Part shown: positions 35,251 to 43,670 of the stretch, piece after piece
Position numbering within the stretch: position 1 is the first letter of the stretch
How the letters are laid out: the number at the start of each line of letters is the position of its first letter
Assembly (NCBI RefSeq): GCF_900105115.1
Contig: NZ_FNRV01000001.1
Location: 3,333,501 to 3,397,500 of the forward strand
Length of the DNA stretch: 64,000 bases
Reading direction: 5' to 3'
Origin: Pseudomonas mohnii
GTDB taxonomy: Bacteria > Pseudomonadota > Gammaproteobacteria > Pseudomonadales > Pseudomonadaceae
Made by a program: the position numbers and the translations under genes
Notes under the pieces: model-generated
Database searches by the model: none
The model's input: the letters and a program-made list of their open reading frames with translations, nothing else
Told to the model about the DNA's origin: nothing

Positions 35251-37281
35251 ATGGACCGTTCACCGTGGCATGCTGGCGAGAAACAGATGCAGGCGCATGT
35301 CGGCGTCGCCGAGCGAATGGAGGTGTTGGGGCGTCGGGTGATTCGCAGCGAGATGCCGGACCAGCACCGCACGTTCTATCAGCAACTGCCGTTCATGCTT
35401 TACGGCGCGGTGGATGCCGAGGGCAACCCGTGGGCCAGCGTGCTTGAAGGTGAACCAGGCTTCGCCCATTCACCTGAATCAGGGCTATTGCAATTCAGCA
35501 GCCTGCCGACTGCCGATGATCCGGCGCAATTGACTGACGGCGCTGCGATCGGTCTGCTGGGGATCGAACTTCACACCCGGCGCCGCAACCGTATCAACGG
35601 TCGTATCGGTGCTACATCGGCGAGCGGCTTTAGCGTGACGGTGCAGCAGTCCTACGGTAATTGCCCGCAATACATTCAATTGCGCCAGTTTCGATCGGTG
35701 CCGCTGGAAGATCCGGCAACGCGACGCGCGCAGCATGACAGCGAGCTGGATGATGCGGCCAGGGCGATGATTGCCGAGGCAGATACCTTCTTTGTCGCCA
35801 GCTATGTGGACGTCGAGGGTGAGCGTTCTGTGGATGTCTCCCATCGCGGCGGTCAGTCCGGTTTTGTACAGGTAGAAGGTAATCGCCTGACCATCCCGGA
35901 TTTCGCCGGCAATCTTTTTTTCAACACGTTGGGCAATCTTCTGGCCAATCCCAAGGCCGGTTTGTTGTTCATCGATTTCAATTCAGGTGACCTGCTGCAA
36001 CTCAGTGGGCGCACCGAAATCATTCTTGAGGGCCCACAGGTCGAAGCCTTTCAAGGCGCCGAACGTTTATGGACGTTCCACGTGGAACATGTGGTGCGTC
36101 GGCCTGCAGCTTTGGCGTTGCGCTGGCGATTCGACGGCGTCTCTCCCACCAGCTTGCTGACCGGCACTTGGGCGCAGGCCAAGGCTCGTCTGCAAGCGCA
36201 GGCCCTCGGCGATAGCTGGCGGCCGCTGCGGGTGGTGCGGATTGAACCGGAAAGCCACAACATTCGCTCGATCTATCTGGAACCCGCCGACGGTGCCGGG
36301 TTGCCATTGTTCCACGCCGGGCAGCATTTGCCTTTGCGGTTCAACATTGATGGCGAGGTGCATATCCGCACGTACAGCCTGTCGAGCGCACCGTCGGGCG
36401 ATTTTTTCCGCATCAGCGTCAAACGTGATGGACGGGTGTCTTCGCACCTGCACGAACAGATTCGCGTCGGGGATCTGCTGGAGGCGCGTGCGCCTCAAGG
36501 GCATTTCACCGTGGCACCCCATGAGCGTCGGCCTTTGGTGTTGCTGGCTGCCGGAGTTGGCATCACGCCATTGCTGTCGATGCTGCGTGAAGTGGTTTAT
36601 CAAGGTTTGCGCACCCGCCGCATTCGGCCGACCCTGTTCCTGCAGAGTTCGCGTACGTTGGGTGATCAAGTGTTTCGCCGTGAACTGGACCGCTTGCTTG
36701 GTGACGCTGGTGATGCCGTCAGGGTGGTGCGGCTGCTGAGTCAGCCAGAACCTTCGTCGCGGGAAGGTGAAGATTTCGACCTGACCGGACGGATTGACGT
36801 CGCACTACTCAAGGATCTGCTTGAGGCCGACGACTACGATCAGCTGGATTTCGTCCTGTGTGGCCCTGGAAGTTTTACCCAAGCGATGTACGACGGATTA
36901 CGCGAGTTGGACATCCGCGACGCAAGGATTCACGCCGAAACCTTCGGGCCCTCCACATTGCGTAGACAGCCAGACCCCGACGCCGTGGTTATCGAACAGC
37001 CGCCAGCCGCTACCACCTCGGTGCCGGTGGTGTTCCAGCGCTCCGCCAAGGAGGCGCGCTGGCAACCCGATGGCGGCAGTCTTCTGGAGCTGGCGGAGAG
37101 TCGCGGGTTGCGACCGGAATTCAGTTGCCGAGGGGGTTCCTGCGGGACCTGCAAAACTCGCCTGATCAGTGGCCAGGTGCATTATCCACAGCCGCCCGCC
37201 GAAGTGCCGGAGGAAGGACAGGTGCTGATTTGTTGTGCGATTCCGGCTCAGGGCGAGCAGCCTTTGGTGCTGGATATCTGA
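35251..37281 (+). CDS. Fused FMN-binding split-barrel / ferredoxin reductase / 2Fe-2S ferredoxin oxidoreductase
   Basis: The 676-residue protein joins three modules. Residues about 30-290 form a pyridoxamine-phosphate-oxidase-like FMN-binding split barrel. Residues about 310-540 are a ferredoxin-NADP-reductase unit with FAD motif RTYSLSS, the GVGITPLLSML nucleotide loop and FVLCGPGSF. The C-terminus is a plant-type 2Fe-2S domain with C626-x4-C631-x2-C634 and C661/662. The start ATG 35251 follows GGGGGAG; the upstream open frame overlaps the GST gene. A flavin-based electron-transfer or stress role is likely, but the substrate is unknown. It contains parS site 3. Confidence 0.9.
   Translation: MDRSPWHAGEKQMQAHVGVAERMEVLGRRVIRSEMPDQHRTFYQQLPFMLYGAVDAEGNPWASVLEGEPGFAHSPESGLLQFSSLPTADDPAQLTDGAAIGLLGIELHTRRRNRINGRIGATSASGFSVTVQQSYGNCPQYIQLRQFRSVPLEDPATRRAQHDSELDDAARAMIAEADTFFVASYVDVEGERSVDVSHRGGQSGFVQVEGNRLTIPDFAGNLFFNTLGNLLANPKAGLLFIDFNSGDLLQLSGRTEIILEGPQVEAFQGAERLWTFHVEHVVRRPAALALRWRFDGVSPTSLLTGTWAQAKARLQAQALGDSWRPLRVVRIEPESHNIRSIYLEPADGAGLPLFHAGQHLPLRFNIDGEVHIRTYSLSSAPSGDFFRISVKRDGRVSSHLHEQIRVGDLLEARAPQGHFTVAPHERRPLVLLAAGVGITPLLSMLREVVYQGLRTRRIRPTLFLQSSRTLGDQVFRRELDRLLGDAGDAVRVVRLLSQPEPSSREGEDFDLTGRIDVALLKDLLEADDYDQLDFVLCGPGSFTQAMYDGLRELDIRDARIHAETFGPSTLRRQPDPDAVVIEQPPAATTSVPVVFQRSAKEARWQPDGGSLLELAESRGLRPEFSCRGGSCGTCKTRLISGQVHYPQPPAEVPEEGQVLICCAIPAQGEQPLVLDI
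36074..36089. promoter_or_regulatory. parS centromere site 3
   Basis: CGTTCCACGTGGAACA holds the perfect 14-bp core. It lies within the oxidoreductase gene (read as TFHVEH), 17 kb right of parB. Confidence 0.95.
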
Positions 37282-37391
37282 AGGATCGTCGCACGCCATC
37301 ATTGCCCGTGGATCGATGGCTCAGTAGGGTAGAGCGCAGAACGAAAGGGCCGTCACTGGCCCTTTCTGCATTTTCAGGCATAGGCGCTTTC

Positions 37392-38588
37392 ATGGTTTTT
37401 CTCACTCGCAGGATCCTCCTGCTGACGTCGCTCGCCCTGTTCAGTGGTTGCGAACGACAGGACGCTCCGCCACTCGATCAGCAGCTCTACGTCTGGCAAC
37501 GACAATGGACATCCGACCATGACGTCGCACTGAGGGACAGCCGCACAGACTTTTCCGCTTTGCGGGTGCTGGCGCTACAAGCCTTTCCCCAGGCTGGCTG
37601 GAGTCGCGCACGAATTGATCCTGCATTGCTCAAGCGAGACGGGCGGCCACTGATTGCGGTGATTCGCCTCGATGGTCAGCTCAAGTCATTGGATCAGGAT
37701 GAGGTCACGACACAGATTCAACAGGTGATCAGCGATTGGCAGGCGCTGGGACTGAGCCTCTGCGGTGTGGAAATCGACCACGACGCAGGCAACGCTCGGT
37801 TACCGGCCTACCGCGAATTTCTTCAGCAGCTGCGCGCCCGTCTACCGGCCTCATTACCCCTGAGCATTACCGCGTTACCGGCGTGGCTCGACAGTCGCGA
37901 ATTGCCTGCGTTGTTATCCACCGTCGATAGCAGCGTGCTGCAAGTGCATGCCGTCAGCGACCCGCGTCGTGGGTTGTTCGATCCGGTCCAGGCCCGGCAG
38001 TGGGCGAACGCCTGGAGCCGTATCACTTCGAAACCCTTCTATTTGGCGTTGCCGGCCTACGGCGTGGCCTTGTTGCCGGGTGATGGCGGTGCGCCGATCG
38101 TGGAAAGTGAGGTACGCCTCGAACGTGAGGGTAAGCGTCAGGAATTGCTGGCCGATCCACAGCAACTCAGCCAGCTCAGCGCCAAGTTGCGCGCCGATCC
38201 ACCGGCACATCTGGCCGGCCTGATCTGGTTTCGCCTGCCACTGGCCAACGACCGTCGAGCCTGGAGCCTGACGACGTTGCGCGCGGTGGTGCGAGGTGAT
38301 GCTCTGAGCAGTCGGTTGGCGCTGAAACTCTCGGCTCAGGAAGGCCTCTATGACATCGGCATCAGTAACGAGGGCAACCTCGACAGCGCCTGGCCCGAAC
38401 GTGTGACATTGGCGGTGCGAGGGTGTGAGGGGGCGGATGCGCTGGCCGGTTATGCGTTGCAACAAGGCCCGGATCTGCTTACCTTCACCCGCCTGCATGA
38501 CGGTCGAATAGCGGCTGGCGGACAGCGTGCCATGGGTTGGGCACGCTGCGCACATATTGATCAAGGAGGTTCGAATGTTTACCCGTAA
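37392..38588 (+). CDS. DUF3142 family lipoprotein
   Basis: The 398-residue product has a lipoprotein-like signal (MVFLTRRILLLTSLALFSGC, cysteine at residue 20), so it is probably anchored in a membrane facing the periplasm. The body matches what I recall of DUF3142 proteins: YVWQRQW near the N-terminus, then VEIDHDAGNARLPAY and LSITALPAWL, suggesting a TIM-barrel, glycosidase-like fold. No activity is assigned. It overlaps the next gene by 14 bp, so the two are coupled and probably act together. Confidence 0.75.
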   Translation: MVFLTRRILLLTSLALFSGCERQDAPPLDQQLYVWQRQWTSDHDVALRDSRTDFSALRVLALQAFPQAGWSRARIDPALLKRDGRPLIAVIRLDGQLKSLDQDEVTTQIQQVISDWQALGLSLCGVEIDHDAGNARLPAYREFLQQLRARLPASLPLSITALPAWLDSRELPALLSTVDSSVLQVHAVSDPRRGLFDPVQARQWANAWSRITSKPFYLALPAYGVALLPGDGGAPIVESEVRLEREGKRQELLADPQQLSQLSAKLRADPPAHLAGLIWFRLPLANDRRAWSLTTLRAVVRGDALSSRLALKLSAQEGLYDIGISNEGNLDSAWPERVTLAVRGCEGADALAGYALQQGPDLLTFTRLHDGRIAAGGQRAMGWARCAHIDQGGSNVYP

Positions 38589-40689
38589 TTGGCCCCGCCA
38601 TCTGCTTTGCCTGAGTCTCAGCCTGCCGCTGGGTTCGGCGTTGGCGTGCGGGCCGGATTTCCCCATGCGCCTGCTGGACAACCGTGGCCAGTCGCTGGCG
38701 GAACTGCCTGAGGGTAACTTCAATTTCGAGGTCAATCGCCTCGGGCATGCCATTGCCGGGCTGAAACACGTCACCCAAGCCGTCAACAGCATGGAAGCAA
38801 CCGACTATGCAGAACAGCGCAGTCAGGCCGAGCAGGCAGGTTTGACGGCCGAGCAGCAGGCGCTGGTGCAACAGTTGCGTGATTTGACCAATGCCCGGCG
38901 GGTTGAGGTTGAGGGTGAAAGTCTGCCGGCTGAGCTCAAGTTCTATCTGGCCGGTGCCGTGGCATTTGCTGGCGGTGATCATGGTCTGGCGGCGGAATAT
39001 TTTCAGAAAGTACTGGCGCTGCCGGCCGATCAACGGCCGTTACGCAGCACCTGGGCCGCTTATTCGTTGGGCCGGGCGTTGTTTGCCATGAGCTCGGAAG
39101 CAGGCGCCGGTTCCGATGTGCTGGCGCAGTCGCGCAAGGCGTTCGAACAAACCCGGAAACTGAGCATCGATGGCTTCAGCGATCCGCTGGAACTGGGTGT
39201 TGCCAGTCTGGGTGAACAGGCCCGCGTTGCCCGGACCGAGGGCGACTGGAACAGCGCCATCGAGCTGTATGCCACGCAAAACCTCCAGGGGTCGGCGGTC
39301 GGCTACACCTCGCTGAAGCTGTTGATGGCTGATCTGTCAGCGATGCCGGACGATCAACTGGCCGAACTGCTCAAGGGCAAACCGGTGCAGCAACTGATCA
39401 CGGCGTCCTTGATCAGTCGACTGGGTTGGTCATTCGGTGATCAGCCGCCCAACGAACAGAAATTGATCAAGCTTTTGCAGAGCAGCACGCGCGGCACACT
39501 CGATAACGCGGATCGCCTGGCGGCGGTCAATTATCAACAGGGTGACTACACCCGTGCCAAGGCCTTCCTCGAACACGCGGGCGATGGCGGCCTGGCTTGG
39601 TGGCTGCGGGCCAAACTGGCGGTGCGCGAGGGTGATAAAAGCGCCGCGGCTGCCGCTTATGCGAAGGCCGCCCAGGCTTTCCCGCAGAATGAATCCTGGG
39701 GTGAGCGCAGAACGCCGGACTACGACTACGAAACGCTCCAGCCCAAGTGTCGGGTCGATGGCGAAAGCGCGATTCTGGCCTTGCAGCGCGGGGATTATCT
39801 GCAGGCTTTTGATCAGCTTTATAGAAGCAACGACATTTACTGGTTCGATGCGGCAACAGTCGCCGAGCGTGTGCTGACCGTCGATGAGCTCAAACATTAC
39901 GTCGACACTCAGGTGCCGGCGCCACCCCCCCTGACTCAGCAGGATCGCGATAACTATGTACCGCTGCCGGTGGCAGCCAAGTTGCGCAATCTGTTGGGTC
40001 GACGCTTGCTGCGAGAAGGGCATTACGAGCAAGCGCCTGCCTATTTCGATAACGACGGATTGCGCCACAAGGCCAGGTTGTATGGCCAGCAACGTCTGGC
40101 TGCCGATTCGGCGTGGTGGCCGACGCGTCGTGCCGCTGCACTGTTCAACGCGGCATGGACCGCTCGCGAATGGGGAATGGATATCCTCGGCTATGAAATG
40201 GCCCCGGATTACGCCACGTTCGGTGGCAATTACAGTCTGGAAAACAGTGAGCTGAAGGTCGGGCCGCTAGTGGCCGAGGATGAAGTGAGGCGCCAGCAGG
40301 CCAGTGCCGCTCAGCCCGATCAGCGATACCACTATCGTTTTGTCGCGACGGCGTTGGCCAGTCGCGCTGCCGACAACTTGCCTCACACCAGCCAGGCGTT
40401 TGCTGCGGTGCTGTGTGAAGCGGCCGGGTGGAACAGCAGCCTTGAAGAGCAAAGCGCGCTCTATCAGCGTTATGTTCAACATGGCCCATTTGTGGAGTGG
40501 GCGACGGATTTCGGTCATCAATGCCCTTATCCAGACTTCCAGAACGCCGACAAGCGCTACGTAACGCAGGTCACCGACGCAGCTCGTTCGGCGCTGCGGC
40601 CGTATAAGGTGCCGTTGCAGATTGGCAGTGTGCTGGCGGTCGTGGCGGCGGCCCTGTTGTTGATCAATCGCCGCCGCAAAACTCAGTAG
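38575..40689 (+). CDS. Large helical-repeat (TPR-like) envelope protein, function unknown
   Basis: The 704-residue product has a signal sequence (MFTRNWPRHLLCLSLSLPLG) ending at ALAC-GPDF, Ala/Leu-rich helical repeats of TPR type through most of the body, and a single C-terminal membrane segment followed by RRRK. Most of it should therefore lie in the periplasm. The start ATG 38575 follows a strong AAGGAGG and lies inside the end of the DUF3142 gene. I do not recognise a named family. Partnership with the DUF3142 lipoprotein is inferred from the overlap. Confidence 0.7.
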   Translation: MFTRNWPRHLLCLSLSLPLGSALACGPDFPMRLLDNRGQSLAELPEGNFNFEVNRLGHAIAGLKHVTQAVNSMEATDYAEQRSQAEQAGLTAEQQALVQQLRDLTNARRVEVEGESLPAELKFYLAGAVAFAGGDHGLAAEYFQKVLALPADQRPLRSTWAAYSLGRALFAMSSEAGAGSDVLAQSRKAFEQTRKLSIDGFSDPLELGVASLGEQARVARTEGDWNSAIELYATQNLQGSAVGYTSLKLLMADLSAMPDDQLAELLKGKPVQQLITASLISRLGWSFGDQPPNEQKLIKLLQSSTRGTLDNADRLAAVNYQQGDYTRAKAFLEHAGDGGLAWWLRAKLAVREGDKSAAAAAYAKAAQAFPQNESWGERRTPDYDYETLQPKCRVDGESAILALQRGDYLQAFDQLYRSNDIYWFDAATVAERVLTVDELKHYVDTQVPAPPPLTQQDRDNYVPLPVAAKLRNLLGRRLLREGHYEQAPAYFDNDGLRHKARLYGQQRLAADSAWWPTRRAAALFNAAWTAREWGMDILGYEMAPDYATFGGNYSLENSELKVGPLVAEDEVRRQQASAAQPDQRYHYRFVATALASRAADNLPHTSQAFAAVLCEAAGWNSSLEEQSALYQRYVQHGPFVEWATDFGHQCPYPDFQNADKRYVTQVTDAARSALRPYKVPLQIGSVLAVVAAALLLINRRRKTQ

Positions 40690-40692
40690 GAT

Positions 40693-41322
40693 TCAGGCCT
40701 GCTGAATAAAAGTCAGTCGCACGGCGAAACCAATCAGCAGGCTGCCGAACAGCCACTGCTGCAGGCGTTGGGCGGATGGACTGCGTTGCAGCCATCGGCC
40801 AAGCGCCGCACCGACCAGCGCATAAGCACTGTCGAACAGCAAACCGACGGCCACCAACAACACGCCCAAGGTCGCGAATTGTGCGAGTACCGGCCCGGCG
40901 TGGGGATTGATGAACTGGGGCAACAGCACAGAGCAGAACAACAACGCCTTGGGGTTGAGCAGGTTGGTCAGCAAACCGCGCTGGATCGCCTGCGCCCAGT
41001 GCGGTTTCCCGCTGGTTTGATGGGCACCATTGAGGTTCGGCAACAGGGTGGTGCGCAGGCACTGAACACCGATCCACAACAGGTACGCGGCGCCGGCCAG
41101 ACGCACCACGTCGAAGGTCCAGGGCGCCGCCTTGAACAGTGCCGCCAAACCCAATGCTGCCAGCGCCACATGGCAGGCTCGGGCGATGGCCAGGCCCACC
41201 GCCGTGGCCAGCGCCGAGCCTTTGCCCTGGCGAGCACCGGTCTGCAACAGCAGGATCATGTCGGGCCCGGGCAATAAATACACCACCGCCAATGCCATGA
41301 AAAACAGCCAGAGACCCGCCAT
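40693..41322 (-). CDS. LysE/RhtB-family amino-acid exporter
   Basis: The 209-residue inner-membrane protein has about six hydrophobic segments and the LysE/RhtB hallmarks: an N-terminal LLPGPDMILLLQTGARQG and NLLNPKALLFCSVLLPQF. The family exports amino acids such as lysine, threonine or homoserine lactone. ATG 41322 fits the family start. It is divergent from the Lrp/AsnC regulator 145 bp away, the classical pairing of an exporter with its sensor. Its stop lies 3 bp from the stop of the convergent repeat-protein gene. Confidence 0.9.
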   Translation of the reverse strand: MAGLWLFFMALAVVYLLPGPDMILLLQTGARQGKGSALATAVGLAIARACHVALAALGLAALFKAAPWTFDVVRLAGAAYLLWIGVQCLRTTLLPNLNGAHQTSGKPHWAQAIQRGLLTNLLNPKALLFCSVLLPQFINPHAGPVLAQFATLGVLLVAVGLLFDSAYALVGAALGRWLQRSPSAQRLQQWLFGSLLIGFAVRLTFIQQA

Positions 41323-41467
41323 GTCGCACCCCATTCGTTGTCGATTCGGTAGGGCCAGTCTAGGGCGCAAGGGCGGGGCAGGTGGTTGCGTAGTTCGCTT
41401 CTAAAGCGGCCAGCCTTGGCATAATCTGCCAGGCTATGACCTCTGTGCTATCGGGATCTGCCAAACC

Positions 41468-41941
41468 ATGAAACTGGATGCCTACGACCGCAAGATTCTT
41501 GCCGCGCTGCAACGGGACGGTCGCTTGAGTAATGTGCAGCTGGCTGACGAAATCGGACTGTCTGCGTCGCCCTGTTTACGGCGGGTGCGGATGCTTGAAG
41601 AGGCCGGGGTGATTCGTGGCTACCAGGCCAATCTGGATCGCGACGAAGTCGGGCTTGGCTTGACCGTGTTTGTCGGGGTCAAGGTCGAGCGCCACAACGA
41701 CGAGCAGGCAGAAGCGTTTCGCCTGTCAGTGACGGCATTGCCCGAAGTGATTTCGGCGTTTCTGGTATCAGGAGAATCGGATTTTCTGTTGCAGGTGGTG
41801 GTCCCGGATTTGCGCGCCTATGACCGTTTTCTCACGGGATGCTTGTTGAAATTGCCGGGGGTGAGCGATATCCGTAGCAACTTTGCCATTCACACGGTGA
41901 AGACGCCGGGGGCTTTGCCCTTGGGGCATTTGCCGCTTTAG
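41468..41941 (+). CDS. Lrp/AsnC-family transcriptional regulator
   Basis: The 157-residue product has the AsnC-type helix-turn-helix (LDAYDRKILAALQRDGRLSN, then LSASPCLRRVRMLEEAGVI) and the ligand-binding RAM domain (DFLLQVVVPDLRAYDRF). It is divergent from the LysE exporter and probably controls it in response to an amino acid. A perfect REPIN hairpin follows. Confidence 0.92.
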   Translation: MKLDAYDRKILAALQRDGRLSNVQLADEIGLSASPCLRRVRMLEEAGVIRGYQANLDRDEVGLGLTVFVGVKVERHNDEQAEAFRLSVTALPEVISAFLVSGESDFLLQVVVPDLRAYDRFLTGCLLKLPGVSDIRSNFAIHTVKTPGALPLGHLPL

Positions 41942-41956
41942 CTCAGGCGATCTTTT

Positions 41957-42016
41957 CGCGAGCGGGCTCGCTCCCACAGATGAACGCATTCCAATGTGGG
42001 AGCGAGCCCGCTCGCG
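41957..42016. repeat. REPIN (two inverted REP sequences)
   Basis: CGCGAGCGGGCTCGCTCCCACA (41957-41978, 22 bp) and its exact reverse complement (41995-42016) are separated by 16 bp. The sequence matches the common Pseudomonas REP type ending in GTGGGAGC. It lies between the convergent Lrp and lpd genes and could serve as their shared terminator. Confidence 0.92.
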
Positions 42017-42051
42017 TAAGCGATGGACTCGCCCCAGAACACTCAGGCGCC

Positions 42052-43452
42052 TTACATCTGCGTCGCCATCCCCTCCACATTCATCGCGGCCTGGCGCAAC
42101 GCCTCGGAGCGAGTCGGGTGCGGGTGACAGGTCAGGGCGATGTCTTCGGCGGACGCGCTGAACTCCATGGCCACGCAATACTCGCCAATCATTTCACTGA
42201 CGCTCGGGCCCACCAGATGCACGCCGAGGATTTCGTCCGTGCGCTCATCGGCCAGTACTTTGGCGAAGCCTTCGGTTTCGTGATTGATCTTCGCCCGGCT
42301 GTTGGCGGTGAAGGGGAATTTGCCGACTTTGAATGCCCGACCTTCGGCCTTCAGTTGTTCTTCGGTCTTGCCGACGCTGGCCAGTTCGGGTTTGGTATAG
42401 ATCACGTTGGGGATCAAGTCGTAATTGACCTCGCCGGCCTTGCCCACGATCTGCTCTACGCAAGCCATGGCTTCGTCTTCGGCCTTATGGGCGAGCATCG
42501 GGCCGGAGGTGACATCGCCAATCACCCAGACGCCGGCGGCCTCGGTTCGATGGCCCTTGTTGGCGAGCATGCCGCGTTTGTCCGTGGTGAGGCCGACGTT
42601 TTCCAGCCCCAGGCCCTGTGTATAAGGTCGGCGTCCGATGGCCACCAGCACGTAATCGGCGTCAATCAACTCTGCGGTGCCGCCTGCGGCGGGCTCGACG
42701 CTGAGTTGAACGCCAGCTCCGGACGTTGTGGCGCGGGTCACTTTTGAACTCAGCTTGAAGCTGATCCCTTGTTTGCTCAATGAGCGCTGCAGGGTTTTGC
42801 CCGCTTCGCCGTCCACGCCCGGGCAGATCCGGTCCAGGTATTCGACCACGGTCACCTGAGCTCCCAAACGCCGCCAGACCGAACCCAGCTCCAGGCCAAT
42901 CACCCCAGCGCCGATCACCACCAGGTGTTTCGGGACTTCGGCCAGTGACAGGGCGCCAGTGGAATCGAGGATGCGTTGGTTATCGATGTCCACGCCGGGC
43001 AGGGGAGTGGGTTCGGAACCGGTGGCGATAATGATGTCTTTGGCGCTCAGTTCGGTCTTGCCACCGGCACTGTCCGTTACCGTGACTTTGCCCGGCCCGT
43101 CGATATGGCCCCATCCCTTGATCCAGTCGACCTTGTTTTTGCGAAAGAGGAACTCGATGCCTTTGGTCAGACCGGTCACGCTCTCGTCTTTCTGTTTCAT
43201 CATTTGAGCCAGATTAAGCGTGGGTTTGACCTCAATCCCCAGGTTGGCGAATTCCGCGCCCATCGCCGCGTCGTAAAGTTCGGAGGCGTGCAGCAATGCC
43301 TTGGATGGCATGCAGCCGACGTTCAGGCAGGTGCCGCCCAGCGTGGCGCGTCCTTCTACGCACGCGGCTTTCAAACCCAGTTGGCCAGCGCGGATCGCTG
43401 CGTTGTAGCCACCGGGGCCACCGCCAAGTATCACAACGTCATAAGTGCTCAT
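42052..43452 (-). CDS. lpdA: Dihydrolipoamide dehydrogenase (E3)
   Basis: E3 re-oxidises dihydrolipoamide of 2-oxoacid dehydrogenase complexes with FAD and NAD+. The 466-residue product has the FAD motif GGGPGGYNAA, the redox disulfide GGTCLNVGCMPSK, the NAD motif VIGAGVIGLELGSVW and the C-terminal HPHPTRSEA with the catalytic histidine. No E1 or E2 genes are adjacent, so it is a stand-alone E3 copy. It is convergent with the Lrp gene across the REPIN. Confidence 0.95.
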   Translation of the reverse strand: MSTYDVVILGGGPGGYNAAIRAGQLGLKAACVEGRATLGGTCLNVGCMPSKALLHASELYDAAMGAEFANLGIEVKPTLNLAQMMKQKDESVTGLTKGIEFLFRKNKVDWIKGWGHIDGPGKVTVTDSAGGKTELSAKDIIIATGSEPTPLPGVDIDNQRILDSTGALSLAEVPKHLVVIGAGVIGLELGSVWRRLGAQVTVVEYLDRICPGVDGEAGKTLQRSLSKQGISFKLSSKVTRATTSGAGVQLSVEPAAGGTAELIDADYVLVAIGRRPYTQGLGLENVGLTTDKRGMLANKGHRTEAAGVWVIGDVTSGPMLAHKAEDEAMACVEQIVGKAGEVNYDLIPNVIYTKPELASVGKTEEQLKAEGRAFKVGKFPFTANSRAKINHETEGFAKVLADERTDEILGVHLVGPSVSEMIGEYCVAMEFSASAEDIALTCHPHPTRSEALRQAAMNVEGMATQM

Positions 43453-43620
43453 GGATTACTCCTGGAATGAAAGCGGTTGGGGAAGGGGTAAACGTAGTCT
43501 TTGATAAAAAATTACGATCATAATATGAGCGTTTTAGTGCATTTCGGTCAAGGCTTCAGGCTAGCGACAGGTTGAGCCTTTTTAGATAGCGCACATATGT
43601 ACGGAAATTTCACTGGTCGC

Positions 43621-43633
43621 GTTATATCGTAAC
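43621..43633. promoter_or_regulatory. Zur-like palindrome upstream of the SPFH operon (candidate)
   Basis: GTTATATCGTAAC matches the Zur-box core found twice at 57.6 and 58.4 kb in this window (GTTATATTATAAC) with two mismatches near the centre, and keeps the GTTA-N5-TAAC symmetry. It lies 38 bp upstream of the first SPFH gene. The assignment is tentative. Confidence 0.35.
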
Positions 43634-43670
43634 GAAATGTGACGCTGGCCAATGTAAACACTGGGGTGGT

